This document shows, piece by piece, positions 1 to 6,552 of a DNA stretch of 16,023 nt (positions are counted from its first letter, which is position 1; each line of letters begins with the position of its first letter). The position numbers and the translations under genes are program-made. The notes under the pieces were generated by a model. That model worked only from the letters and a program-made list of their open reading frames with translations, was not told the DNA's origin and made no database searches. Origin of the DNA: JAFGOY01 sp034430335 (lineage in GTDB: Bacteria; Chloroflexota; Anaerolineae; Aggregatilineales; UBA3940); the NCBI GenBank assembly GCA_034430335.1, contig DAOUES010000369.1, forward strand, positions 1 through 16,023, given 5' to 3'.

Positions 1-724
1 CGGGGTATCGCTGTGCGCGGCGGTCGAATCGGAGAACAACTTTCCAACCGGCGCCGGACTCGCGTCGTCGGCATCGGCATTCAGCGCGCTGACGGCGGCG
101 GCGTGCGCAGCGCTGGGATTGACGTTATCAGAAAAGGAACTTTCAATCATTGCACGGCTGGGATCGGGTTCGGCTTCGCGGTCGGTGCCCGGCGGGTTCG
201 TCGAATGGTATCCGGGCGAGGATCACGAAAGCTCATTCGCGGAGAGCATCGCACCACCGGATCACTGGGATTTAGTCGACCTGGTGGCGATTGTGGGCCT
301 GGAACACAAAGAGGTCGGATCAAGCGGCGGACATCAAATAGCTAAAACCTCACCGCTACATCAGTCACGAATTGACAATGTACCTCAGAGACTTCAAATC
401 TGTCGAGATGCGATCCTGGAGAGAGACTTCCCCGCGCTGGCAAAGGTTTCGGAGCAGGACACACTGGTCATGCACATGGTGATGATGACATCGGAACCGG
501 AACTGTTCTACTGCCTCCCCCCTACCCTGGCATTGATGCAGGCCGTTCGAGAATGGCGGAACAACGGCCTGCCGGTTTTCTTCACAATCGACGCGGGGCC
601 GAACGTTCACGTGATCACAAACAGCAAACACCGGGAAGAAGTGGAAAGACGGCTCAGGGAAATCGACGGGGTGATCACGGTGCTGGGCGCGACGCCCGGC
701 GGGGGTGTGGAGGTTGTGGGGTAA
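1..724 (+). CDS. mvaD: Diphosphomevalonate (or phosphomevalonate) decarboxylase, 3' part
   Basis: This GHMP-kinase-fold enzyme performs the ATP-dependent decarboxylation that ends the mevalonate route to isopentenyl phosphate or diphosphate. The gene enters from the left edge. The reading frame is open from base 2, starting GVSLCAAVESENNFPTGAGL, and ends in TAA at 722-724. Visible family marks are NNFPTGAGLASSASAF (ATP/phosphate-binding loop), ARLGSGSASRSVPGGFVEW, the VGSSGGH...TSPL segment and, near the C terminus, TIDAGPN with the Asp that is the catalytic residue in this family. The part before base 1, including the start codon, is missing. Some Chloroflexota (Roseiflexus) use a phosphomevalonate decarboxylase with an isopentenyl phosphate kinase, so the exact substrate cannot be fixed here. 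The family is confident; the substrate is not. An apparent TTG start at 119 is internal to the domain and is not the real start. Confidence 0.9.
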   Translation, partial: GVSLCAAVESENNFPTGAGLASSASAFSALTAAACAALGLTLSEKELSIIARLGSGSASRSVPGGFVEWYPGEDHESSFAESIAPPDHWDLVDLVAIVGLEHKEVGSSGGHQIAKTSPLHQSRIDNVPQRLQICRDAILERDFPALAKVSEQDTLVMHMVMMTSEPELFYCLPPTLALMQAVREWRNNGLPVFFTIDAGPNVHVITNSKHREEVERRLREIDGVITVLGATPGGGVEVVG

Positions 725-758
725 AAATCTTCTTAGGCCATAACCTGCGGAACAAATC

Positions 759-800
759 CCGGCGCTGAAGCGCCATTCTGGGCGACCGCGAGGGTCGCCC
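759..800. repeat. Intergenic palindromic repeat pair (GGCGCT hairpin + GGGCGACC hairpin)
   Basis: Two back-to-back hairpins lie in the 282-base gap between the decarboxylase and rseP. GGCGCT (761-766) pairs with AGCGCC (769-774). GGGCGACC (780-787) pairs with GGTCGCCC (793-800). The second unit, followed by CCTAC, recurs at 12337-12362 with only a loop change (GCGAG to GCAAG). The first unit shares CCGGCGCTGAA with 10048-10058. There is no T-run, so this is more likely a REP-like dispersed element than a classical terminator, although it sits where the upstream transcript should end. Confidence 0.75.
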
Positions 801-902
801 CTACCACCGACCTCCTTGTATAACAACAACCAAAAATAGTGACGGACAGAACAGAAAGTCGAAAACAAGATTCATAAAACCCTGCCCTGAACTGAAATAC
901 CA

Positions 903-932
903 TTGCTGAGGGCCGGGGACGACGGTTATAAT
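903..932 (+). promoter_or_regulatory. Predicted sigma-70-type promoter of the rseP operon
   Basis: TTGCTG (903-908) is separated by 18 bases from a perfect TATAAT (927-932) within GGTTATAAT. The predicted start site is near 939-940, giving a leader of about 67 bases before rseP. The same GGTTATAAT string occurs on the minus strand in front of the prepilin peptidase gene. Confidence 0.6.
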
Positions 933-940
933 CAGGCTAC

Positions 941-952
941 TCTCTATAGAGA
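941..952. promoter_or_regulatory. 12-bp perfect palindrome at the predicted rseP start site
   Basis: TCTCTATAGAGA is a perfect palindrome that begins about 9 bases after the TATAAT box, overlapping the predicted +1 region. It could be an operator for a dimeric repressor or a hairpin in the first bases of the transcript. Function is inferred from position only. Confidence 0.4.
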
Positions 953-1006
953 CAGTTATAAAACGGTCGCCAGAACAAAGAGACGACTGAAAGGCATCTG
1001 ACACTT

Positions 1007-2080
1007 ATGGCAATCGGAATGAGTACAGGACTGGCGATCCTGGCATTTGTTATCATCGTCGGGCCGCTGATCTTCTTCCACGAACTGGGACATTTCATCG
1101 CCGCCCGGCTGTTTGGCATCACCGTCGAGGAATTCGGGATCGGGTTCCCGCCCCGGATGCTGACGCTGTTCGAGCGGAAGGGCACGAAGTACACATTGAA
1201 CTGGCTGCCGCTGGGCGGTTTCATGCGACCGGCGGGCGAAAACGATCCGAATATCCAGGGCGGCCTGGCGGCTGCATCACGCATTGCGCGGTTCAGCGTG
1301 CTGGCGGCGGGGCCGGCAACGAATATCGTGATTGCGTTCCTGCTGCTGGCGATCATGTTCATGACCGGGGCACCGGAACAGCAGCCGGGCGTGCTCGTCA
1401 CCGACATCGTACCGGACAGCCCGGCGGCGATGGCCGGGATGGAAGCGGGCGACATCATCATGGCGATCAACGATGTCGAGATCGGGCAGTCAAACGGCCC
1501 GTCGGATGTGATCTACGAGAACCTGGGCACGCCGATCACGATTACGGTCAAGCGAAACGAAGCGCTGGTCGATCTGACCGTCACACCACGCACCGAATGG
1601 CCGGAAGACCAGGGACCGACCGGGTTTGCCTACACAACGATCTTCGAAATGACGCGCTACGGGCCATTTGCGGCGATTGGCCGGACGCTGACGGAAATCG
1701 GGCAGTACGTCAAGACATTCATCCAGCTTCCGGCGATGATCATCCAGCAGCAAATACCAACACGCTACCTGCGGCCCGTCAGCGTGGTCGGCATCAGCCA
1801 GTTGGGTGGACAGGAAATCGAGACTTCAATCGAACTGAGCCAGGCATGGCCGATCCTGAACTTCGCAGCATTGATCAGCCTGGCGCTGGGGATCACCAAC
1901 CTGCTGCCGATCCCGGCGCTGGACGGTGGCCGGATATTCTTCATCATCGTCGAGATGATACGCGGGAAGCGAATCGACCACGAGCGGGAGTCGCTCGTGC
2001 ATTTCGTGGGATTCGCGCTGTTGATCGCGGCGATGCTGGTGTTCGTATACCTTGACATTGTCGATCCATTGTTCCAATGA
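1007..2080 (+). CDS. rseP: Site-2 intramembrane zinc metalloprotease RseP (M50 family)
   Basis: RseP-type proteases cut transmembrane helices of anti-sigma factors or leftover signal peptides inside the membrane. This 357-residue protein has the full set of marks. HELGH is at residues 25-29 inside the first membrane helix. AGPATN (101-106) begins the second helix. One PDZ-like domain spans about 127-195. PVSVVGI is at 257-263. NLLPIPALDGGRI (298-310) carries the third zinc ligand, and a last helix spans about 333-350. A single PDZ domain is the usual Gram-positive/Chloroflexota form, against two in E. coli. The ATG at 1007 has no strong ribosome site; Met5 at 1019 is an alternative. In many bacteria rseP follows dxr of the other isoprenoid route; here a mevalonate-route gene lies upstream. 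It overlaps the next gene by ATGA. Confidence 0.96.
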   Translation: MAIGMSTGLAILAFVIIVGPLIFFHELGHFIAARLFGITVEEFGIGFPPRMLTLFERKGTKYTLNWLPLGGFMRPAGENDPNIQGGLAAASRIARFSVLAAGPATNIVIAFLLLAIMFMTGAPEQQPGVLVTDIVPDSPAAMAGMEAGDIIMAINDVEIGQSNGPSDVIYENLGTPITITVKRNEALVDLTVTPRTEWPEDQGPTGFAYTTIFEMTRYGPFAAIGRTLTEIGQYVKTFIQLPAMIIQQQIPTRYLRPVSVVGISQLGGQEIETSIELSQAWPILNFAALISLALGITNLLPIPALDGGRIFFIIVEMIRGKRIDHERESLVHFVGFALLIAAMLVFVYLDIVDPLFQ

Positions 2081-3102
2081 ACCAGATTGACGGATTCGGC
2101 GAGGCGTTTGAGGCGCTGATAGAGAACCTAATCGATGAGGCCGCACCGCTGCGGGCAGCCCTGCTATACCGGCTTTCGGAACCCACACAGGAAGACCTCG
2201 AAAAACTCAGAGCGGTGTGGGGGAGTGTGCCGCTCGAACGGAGACGACTGCTGCTCTCAAGAATGGTGGAAGCCAGCGAGACAGCCTACGACTTCAATTT
2301 CTCGACGGTTGCCCACTTCGCACTGGACGACGAAGACTACCAGGTACGACAATCGGCAGTGGAGGCGTTATGGGAAGACGAACAACCCACGACGATGCGG
2401 CGGCTTTTGAGAATCCTGGAACTGGACGCATCGGCACCGGTGCGGGCTGCCGCAGCCACGTCGCTGGGACGGTTCATCCTGGCGGGAGAACTAGGAACGC
2501 TGGCAAAACGCCTTCAAAATGACGTAGAAGAAGCCTTACTCGAAATCTGCCTGGCAGGTGACGAAGAACTCGAAGTGCTGTGCCGGGCACTGGAAAGCAT
2601 GGCCTATTCAGAACGCGAGGAAGTAGCCGAACTGATCAAAGAGGCACTGACCCACGATCACGTCAAAATGCAGGCAAGCGCGATCTTCGCGATGGGACGC
2701 AATGCCGACGAACGCTGGGGAATGGATATTCTCAGGGCGCTAAAGCACCCGGTGCCGGAAATCCGCTTCGAGGCCAGCCGCGCAGCCGGTGAACTGATGC
2801 TGGCCGACGCGGTGCCGATACTGATCAGGTTTCTGGAAGACCCGGATAGAGAAATCAAGCACGCAGCGATCTGGTCGCTGGGTGAAATCGGGGGTCGGGC
2901 CGCCCAGCAAGCGCTTTTCGAACTCTCGAAGAACGAGACCGATGATGATATACTGGAAACCATCGAGGACGCGATGAACATGGCGGCGCTCGGCTCCGGG
3001 GAGTTCGTTACGTATGTGTTCACCGATCCAGAGCACGAGGGTTTCGACGACATCGACACCGACCCAGACCCATTCATGTTCGAAGACGACTTCGACGATT
3101 GA
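2077..3102 (+). CDS. HEAT-repeat protein, translationally coupled to rseP
   Basis: This 341-residue protein is built of alpha-helical HEAT-like (PBS-lyase type) repeats, which make curved scaffolds for protein binding. Repeat units are recognisable at about 80-100, 117-137, 193-213, 224-245 and 255-275, with the typical pattern of D-x-x-x-x-V/I-R/K-x-x-A-x-x-x-L-G. It has no signal peptide or membrane helix, so it should be cytoplasmic. The last 25 residues are strongly acidic (many Asp and Glu around Phe/Met), a likely disordered tail or docking peptide. Its ATG lies inside the rseP stop region (ATGA), so the two should be made together, suggesting a related role. No catalytic residues were seen. 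The fold is confident; the binding partner is unknown. Confidence 0.85.
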   Translation: MNQIDGFGEAFEALIENLIDEAAPLRAALLYRLSEPTQEDLEKLRAVWGSVPLERRRLLLSRMVEASETAYDFNFSTVAHFALDDEDYQVRQSAVEALWEDEQPTTMRRLLRILELDASAPVRAAAATSLGRFILAGELGTLAKRLQNDVEEALLEICLAGDEELEVLCRALESMAYSEREEVAELIKEALTHDHVKMQASAIFAMGRNADERWGMDILRALKHPVPEIRFEASRAAGELMLADAVPILIRFLEDPDREIKHAAIWSLGEIGGRAAQQALFELSKNETDDDILETIEDAMNMAALGSGEFVTYVFTDPEHEGFDDIDTDPDPFMFEDDFDD

Positions 3103-3199
3103 GGCCATCTCTACCCGGAAACGGCATCGCCATGCCCTTTATAGTTTTCGATTCTGTGCGTGATGGGGCACCCCCTCCAGGCGACTGCGTCGTCCCATC

Positions 3200-3224
3200 G
3201 TTAACCAGACTTCGTCTGATTAAC
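3200..3224. repeat. 25-base hairpin GTTAACCAGAC / GTCTGATTAAC
   Basis: An 11-bp inverted repeat (one mismatch) with loop TTC lies in the 312-base gap after the HEAT gene. Outside it, TCCC (3193-3196) can pair with GGGA (3225-3228) across a small bulge. A weaker hairpin with a TGC loop (GGCGAC 3180-3185, GTCGTC 3189-3194, one G-U pair) lies just before it, preceded by CCCCCTC like the repeat family at 3251. The lack of a following T-run argues against a standard terminator. Confidence 0.55.
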
Positions 3225-3250
3225 GGGAGTTTTGCCTTCGTCAAAATATC

Positions 3251-3296
3251 CGTCCCCCTCTGTCGCTACGCGACATCTCTCCCAAACCTGGGGGCG
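3251..3296. repeat. Nested-hairpin intergenic repeat, copy 1
   Basis: The unit CGTCCCCCTC is followed by the stem TGTCGC-TAC-GCGACA (3261-3275), then TCTCTCCC, a short spacer and GGGGGCGA. Related copies are at 8381-8436 and 10751-10810. The C-rich and G-rich flanks can also pair around or beside the inner stem. The rest of the gap 3103-3414 holds no gene that I can support. Confidence 0.7.
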
Positions 3297-3313
3297 ATCA
3301 GGGATGGCTTTGT

Positions 3314-3341
3314 TTGTTATGGTTACAAATTGTGGTAGTCT
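3314..3341 (+). promoter_or_regulatory. Possible promoter of the 3415-6290 gene cluster
   Basis: TTGTTA (3314-3319), a 16-base spacer and TAGTCT (3336-3341) preceded by TGG resemble an extended -10 promoter. The start site would be near 3348, about 67 bases before the first gene. The match is modest. Confidence 0.35.
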
Positions 3342-3414
3342 CCCATTCTCGTGTTGATACACGAACGTTGAATGGGTGGGGACAGGCCCCGCCCCTGTGA
3401 GACGGTTTGATTAA

Positions 3415-4689
3415 ATGCTGAAGGACCTGGTTTACAGAATACTCAGTGCCATTATCCTGATATCTGGCCTGCTGTTTCTGCTCCCGCAGAAGGCGGCGGC
3501 GCAGGATGGCATGCTGAATGACATCGCGCAGCAGGTCAGCTACCGGTACGGCGACAGCATGACGTTCCGCGTGGAGGCGAGCGCCGAGTCGACGATATCG
3601 GGCGCACGGCTGACCGTCGAAGTGGCGAACCGCGCAGGCGTCTACAGCGAAACAGTACCGATCACGCCAGGACAGACGGTCACCGTATCGCATACGGTCA
3701 GCGTCGAGGTGATCGACCTGCCGCCGTTTGGCGAGATCATCTATCACTGGGATTTCATGGATCAGACAGGGCGAGAGTACAGCGGCCCGACCGGTTCGAT
3801 CTGGTACCAGGATACGAGCATACCCTGGACATGGGTCACACAGCAGGACGGCGCGGTGACCGTCTACACGAACAGCCAGACGGCAGAGGTAAGCCAGGCA
3901 GCATTAGAAATCAGCCTGGCAGCAATTGCCAGCAACGTCCAGACGCTCGGCGTGAACAACATCGACAACCTGCGCGTGTACGTCTACCCAGGGCTTGCAT
4001 CACTGGCAAACAGCCTGCGACTGCACGGGCTGATCGTCGAGGACCGGGTCGCGGCGGCAGCATACCCGGATCAACAGACGGTGATCGTCGCCGCCGAGGG
4101 CGGGGCGGATCAACTGGAAACGCTGCAACGCGACCTGCCCCACATGATCACCCACGTGATGATCGGCAGGGCAGCCGGAGCACATGTGGACAGCATCCCC
4201 GGCTGGTTCAACGAAGGGCTGGCACTGAACAGTGCGCCAGAAGCCGACCCGACACTTGAAGATACACTGTACGACGCCCTCCGGGAAGAAGGATTGATCC
4301 CATTGGAGCAACTGTGTGCGCCGTCATTCACGGGTTTCGATCACCAGGAGGCGACGCTGGCTTACGCGGAAAGCGCAAGCGTGATGGCCTTCGTCAGCAA
4401 CCGGTACGGCCCATCTGCCGTACACAAACTGATGAGCGGCACCGCCAGCGGCCTTTCGTGCCAGGACGCGGTAGCAGGCTCGATGGGAGTTTCTTTGGCA
4501 GAGCTTGAGAGTCAATGGCATAATGACTTGCTCAGTCAGGCCGCCCGTTTGCCCCAGGAGGAGGCGTCGCTGTGGCCATGGGTGGCGGTGATTATCGCAA
4601 GTTTCGTTCTGGCAATGCTGTTCATCGCGCCACAGCCGACAGCCGACAGCGAGGAACGAGAACCTTTCGAGTCAGAAGTGTATCAATAA
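3415..4689 (+). CDS. Secreted, membrane-anchored peptidase-MA-like protein with altered zinc motif
   Basis: This 424-residue protein begins with a signal peptide or anchor (about 1-30, hydrophobic LSAIILISGLLFLL, ending near AAAQ). An all-beta region (about 35-135) resembles an immunoglobulin-like domain. A gluzincin-like domain of the peptidase MA type follows (about 145-375), with HMITH at 243-247 and WFNEGLA at 264-270. In active relatives the first motif is HExxH; here the catalytic Glu is Met244, while both His and the third ligand Glu267 remain. One C-terminal membrane helix (about 387-404) and an acidic tail end the protein. It should face the outside of the cell. Metal binding without peptidase action is plausible. 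The acylphosphatase gene starts 11 bases after its stop. The start ATG lacks a clear ribosome site. Its role is unknown. Confidence 0.75.
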   Translation: MLKDLVYRILSAIILISGLLFLLPQKAAAQDGMLNDIAQQVSYRYGDSMTFRVEASAESTISGARLTVEVANRAGVYSETVPITPGQTVTVSHTVSVEVIDLPPFGEIIYHWDFMDQTGREYSGPTGSIWYQDTSIPWTWVTQQDGAVTVYTNSQTAEVSQAALEISLAAIASNVQTLGVNNIDNLRVYVYPGLASLANSLRLHGLIVEDRVAAAAYPDQQTVIVAAEGGADQLETLQRDLPHMITHVMIGRAAGAHVDSIPGWFNEGLALNSAPEADPTLEDTLYDALREEGLIPLEQLCAPSFTGFDHQEATLAYAESASVMAFVSNRYGPSAVHKLMSGTASGLSCQDAVAGSMGVSLAELESQWHNDLLSQAARLPQEEASLWPWVAVIIASFVLAMLFIAPQPTADSEEREPFESEVYQ

Positions 4690-4700
4690 CGAGATTTTGC

Positions 4701-5003
4701 ATGCCTGAAGAATCGTCCGAGCAAACCAACCAAAGGCTGCACGCGGTCATTCATGGCCGCGTACAGGGGGTCAACTTCCGGGCTTATACAGCGCAGCAGG
4801 CAAACGCACTGGGCCTGACAGGATGGATCAGAAACCTGCCCGACGGAGCCGTAGAAACGGTCGCCGAAGGGCCAAAGGAACAACTCAAAAAGTACGAAGC
4901 ATACCTGCATATCGGCTCACCGTATGCGGTGGTCATGGATGTGACGGCTACTTATGAAACGGCAATAAACCAGTTCAATGATTTCCGCGTGCGCTTCCTA
5001 TAG
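4701..5003 (+). CDS. acyP: Acylphosphatase
   Basis: Acylphosphatase hydrolyses the carboxyl-phosphate bond of acyl phosphates such as acetyl phosphate or 1,3-bisphosphoglycerate. This 100-residue protein carries the signature GRVQGVNFRAYT (19-30), with catalytic Arg27 in the phosphate-binding loop, and GLTGWIRNLPDGAVE (38-52), with catalytic Asn45. The C terminus matches the usual alpha/beta sandwich, slightly longer at the N terminus than the common 90-95 residues. ATG at 4701 is chosen because it starts close to the domain; an open frame reaches back into the previous gene, but those residues do not resemble the family. It sits between two anchored surface proteins with gaps of 11 and 33 bases, so it is probably in their operon, though its small-molecule role offers no obvious link. 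Confidence 0.93.
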   Translation: MPEESSEQTNQRLHAVIHGRVQGVNFRAYTAQQANALGLTGWIRNLPDGAVETVAEGPKEQLKKYEAYLHIGSPYAVVMDVTATYETAINQFNDFRVRFL

Positions 5004-5036
5004 CGTTTATGTCAAATACACAACAAGAAATCCCTT

Positions 5037-6290
5037 ATGAATGAAAATCCCGAACGCCGCGCCTGGCGTATCTCAGTAGGTGCTTTCACCGTTTTCCTGT
5101 TCATCTGCGCTGCCGCCGGATACTGGTTGTACTGGTATCTCTTCGAGTCGTCAGTGACGATGAACGTCAACCTGACGGCGGCCAGGGGAACGGTGCGCGT
5201 TACCAGCCCCAACACCCAGGAAGAAATAGCCGTCTCCGACCGGCGCGACAAGCTCGACACAGGGGTAGAGATCAAAACCGACAGCACTTCGCAGGCGCTG
5301 CTCACGTTTATCGATCCACGCACCGACGAGACGGTCGCGTCGGTGGTCATCCCGCATGATGGACAACTTTCGCTGCAAAGCGCGTCAGCGCCCCGGTTCG
5401 GATTGAATCAAGATGATTATGTGATCGCATTTTCAAGCAGCCTGGGCCGCCACGAGATTCTGCTCGCCCCGGACACACCACGCGAGGTCGATTTCACGGT
5501 CGAATCCCCGCATGCCTGCGTTACGATGTCAGAAAGCGGGCAGTACGTGGTGAATATCACCGATCAAAATACGCTGGTGACGACTATCGAGGGCCGGGCC
5601 GAGGTGCTTGCGCTCAATTCGGGCGAGAAAAAGATCGTTCGCACGAACCACCGGACAATCGTCGACCCGACGGAATCAACACTGACGCTGCTGGAGTCGG
5701 AACGATCACTGCTGGTCAACGGGAGATTCACCGACCGGGTCGAGGTCGGTTGGGAAACCTATATCGACGGAGAACCTGCCGGGACGATCAAAGACGTGCT
5801 GATCGATGGGCGGCGGGCGATCCTGCTCGACCATTCACAGGCCCACTGGCCGGGTCTCCAGCTCGATCACAGCGAAATGGGCGTTCGCCAGTACCCAAGA
5901 GCAAGCGTCAAGGAATACAGCTCGATTGAACTGCGGGCGACGTTCTACGTCGAGGAACAGTCGCTGTCAACCTGCGGGGTCGAGGGCAGCGAGTGCCCGA
6001 TGATGATCCGACTGCTGTATACCGATATGCACGGCGAATCACGTGAATTAATCTGGGGGTTCTATTCATACATGGCACCCGGCATCGACTACCCACTGCG
6101 ATGCGCGACATGCGCCGGGGAACATATGCGGATCAATATCAACAGTTGGTACACCTTCAGAACCGGCAACCTGCTCTCGGTGCTGCCGGAGGACCAGCAG
6201 CCCTCGATCATCCGGCAGATGTGGTTCTACGCTTCGGGCCACGCATATAAAGTCTACGTTTCGGAAATGGATTTGCTCGTCGCGGAGTGA
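5037..6290 (+). CDS. FecR-like domain protein with one N-terminal membrane helix
   Basis: This 417-residue protein has a short basic N terminus, a membrane helix at about 11-35 and a large outside part. Residues about 45-110 look like the beta-rich FecR domain (RGTVRVTSP, followed by a D-T-G-x-x-I-x-T-D turn that marks FecR-type proteins), which in Gram-negatives senses or transduces signals at the envelope. A second partial beta region covers about 150-215. The C-terminal half (about 225-417) is beta-rich with aromatic residues, like a carbohydrate-binding or jelly-roll fold, and holds Cys313, Cys320 and a CATC pair (356, 359) that could form disulfides. No ECF sigma factor gene is next to it, unlike classical FecR. 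It ends the + strand cluster. Domain reading is moderate; function is unknown. Confidence 0.7.
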   Translation: MNENPERRAWRISVGAFTVFLFICAAAGYWLYWYLFESSVTMNVNLTAARGTVRVTSPNTQEEIAVSDRRDKLDTGVEIKTDSTSQALLTFIDPRTDETVASVVIPHDGQLSLQSASAPRFGLNQDDYVIAFSSSLGRHEILLAPDTPREVDFTVESPHACVTMSESGQYVVNITDQNTLVTTIEGRAEVLALNSGEKKIVRTNHRTIVDPTESTLTLLESERSLLVNGRFTDRVEVGWETYIDGEPAGTIKDVLIDGRRAILLDHSQAHWPGLQLDHSEMGVRQYPRASVKEYSSIELRATFYVEEQSLSTCGVEGSECPMMIRLLYTDMHGESRELIWGFYSYMAPGIDYPLRCATCAGEHMRININSWYTFRTGNLLSVLPEDQQPSIIRQMWFYASGHAYKVYVSEMDLLVAE

Positions 6291-6335
6291 TTTTGTCCGA
6301 TCCCCAGGGCTAACCATCTATCCGTAAATTCACTA

Positions 6336-6422
6336 TTTTTCGATCCGGCCCTCACCCCTAAATCCCCTCTCCCTCATGGCGAGGGGACTTAAGACCCTGA
6401 TTTTGCCTGTATCTGGAAAATG
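6336..6422. repeat. Dispersed intergenic repeat, copy 1 (57 bases identical to 13723-13779)
   Basis: Bases 6336-6392 are identical to 13723-13779. Similarity continues as CCCTGATT and GGAAAATGC, with 12 extra bases in this copy. The core can fold as TCCCCTC (6363-6369) with GAGGGGA (6381-6387) over an 11-base loop. It lies 45 bases after the FecR-like gene in a convergent gap. Confidence 0.85.
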
Positions 6423-6481
6423 CGGTGCTATTTCTTCACAACCATTAAGGAACCTATACCGATCAGGACGATCACCCCCAG

Positions 6482-6524
6482 CTTATCGCTCAAGCGAGAA
6501 GCTGTCCCCCTTAGCAAGGGGGAC
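6482..6524. repeat. Tandem hairpins between convergent genes
   Basis: CTTATCGCT (6482-6490) pairs with AGCGAGAAG (6493-6501) with one mismatch. GTCCCCCTT (6504-6512) pairs perfectly with AAGGGGGAC (6516-6524) over loop AGC. Together with the 6336 repeat they fill the 262-base convergent gap. They may end transcription of the M23 gene, but no T-run follows on that strand. Confidence 0.6.
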
Positions 6525-6552
6525 GGCATATCTTTAGATGTGTAGATGTTGA

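Noticed and set aside
119..724. Complete 201-residue gene starting at TTG 119
   Set aside because: The same frame is open to base 2 and the upstream residues match the NNFPTGAGLASSA motif of the decarboxylase, so this is an internal codon.
365..868. Minus-strand open frame of 167 codons
   Set aside because: It lies opposite the decarboxylase and a repeat, with Cys-, Arg- and His-rich composition typical of an antisense shadow.
3099..3338. Plus-strand open frame of 79 codons
   Set aside because: It runs through the hairpin repeats of the gap; its residues only translate those repeats.
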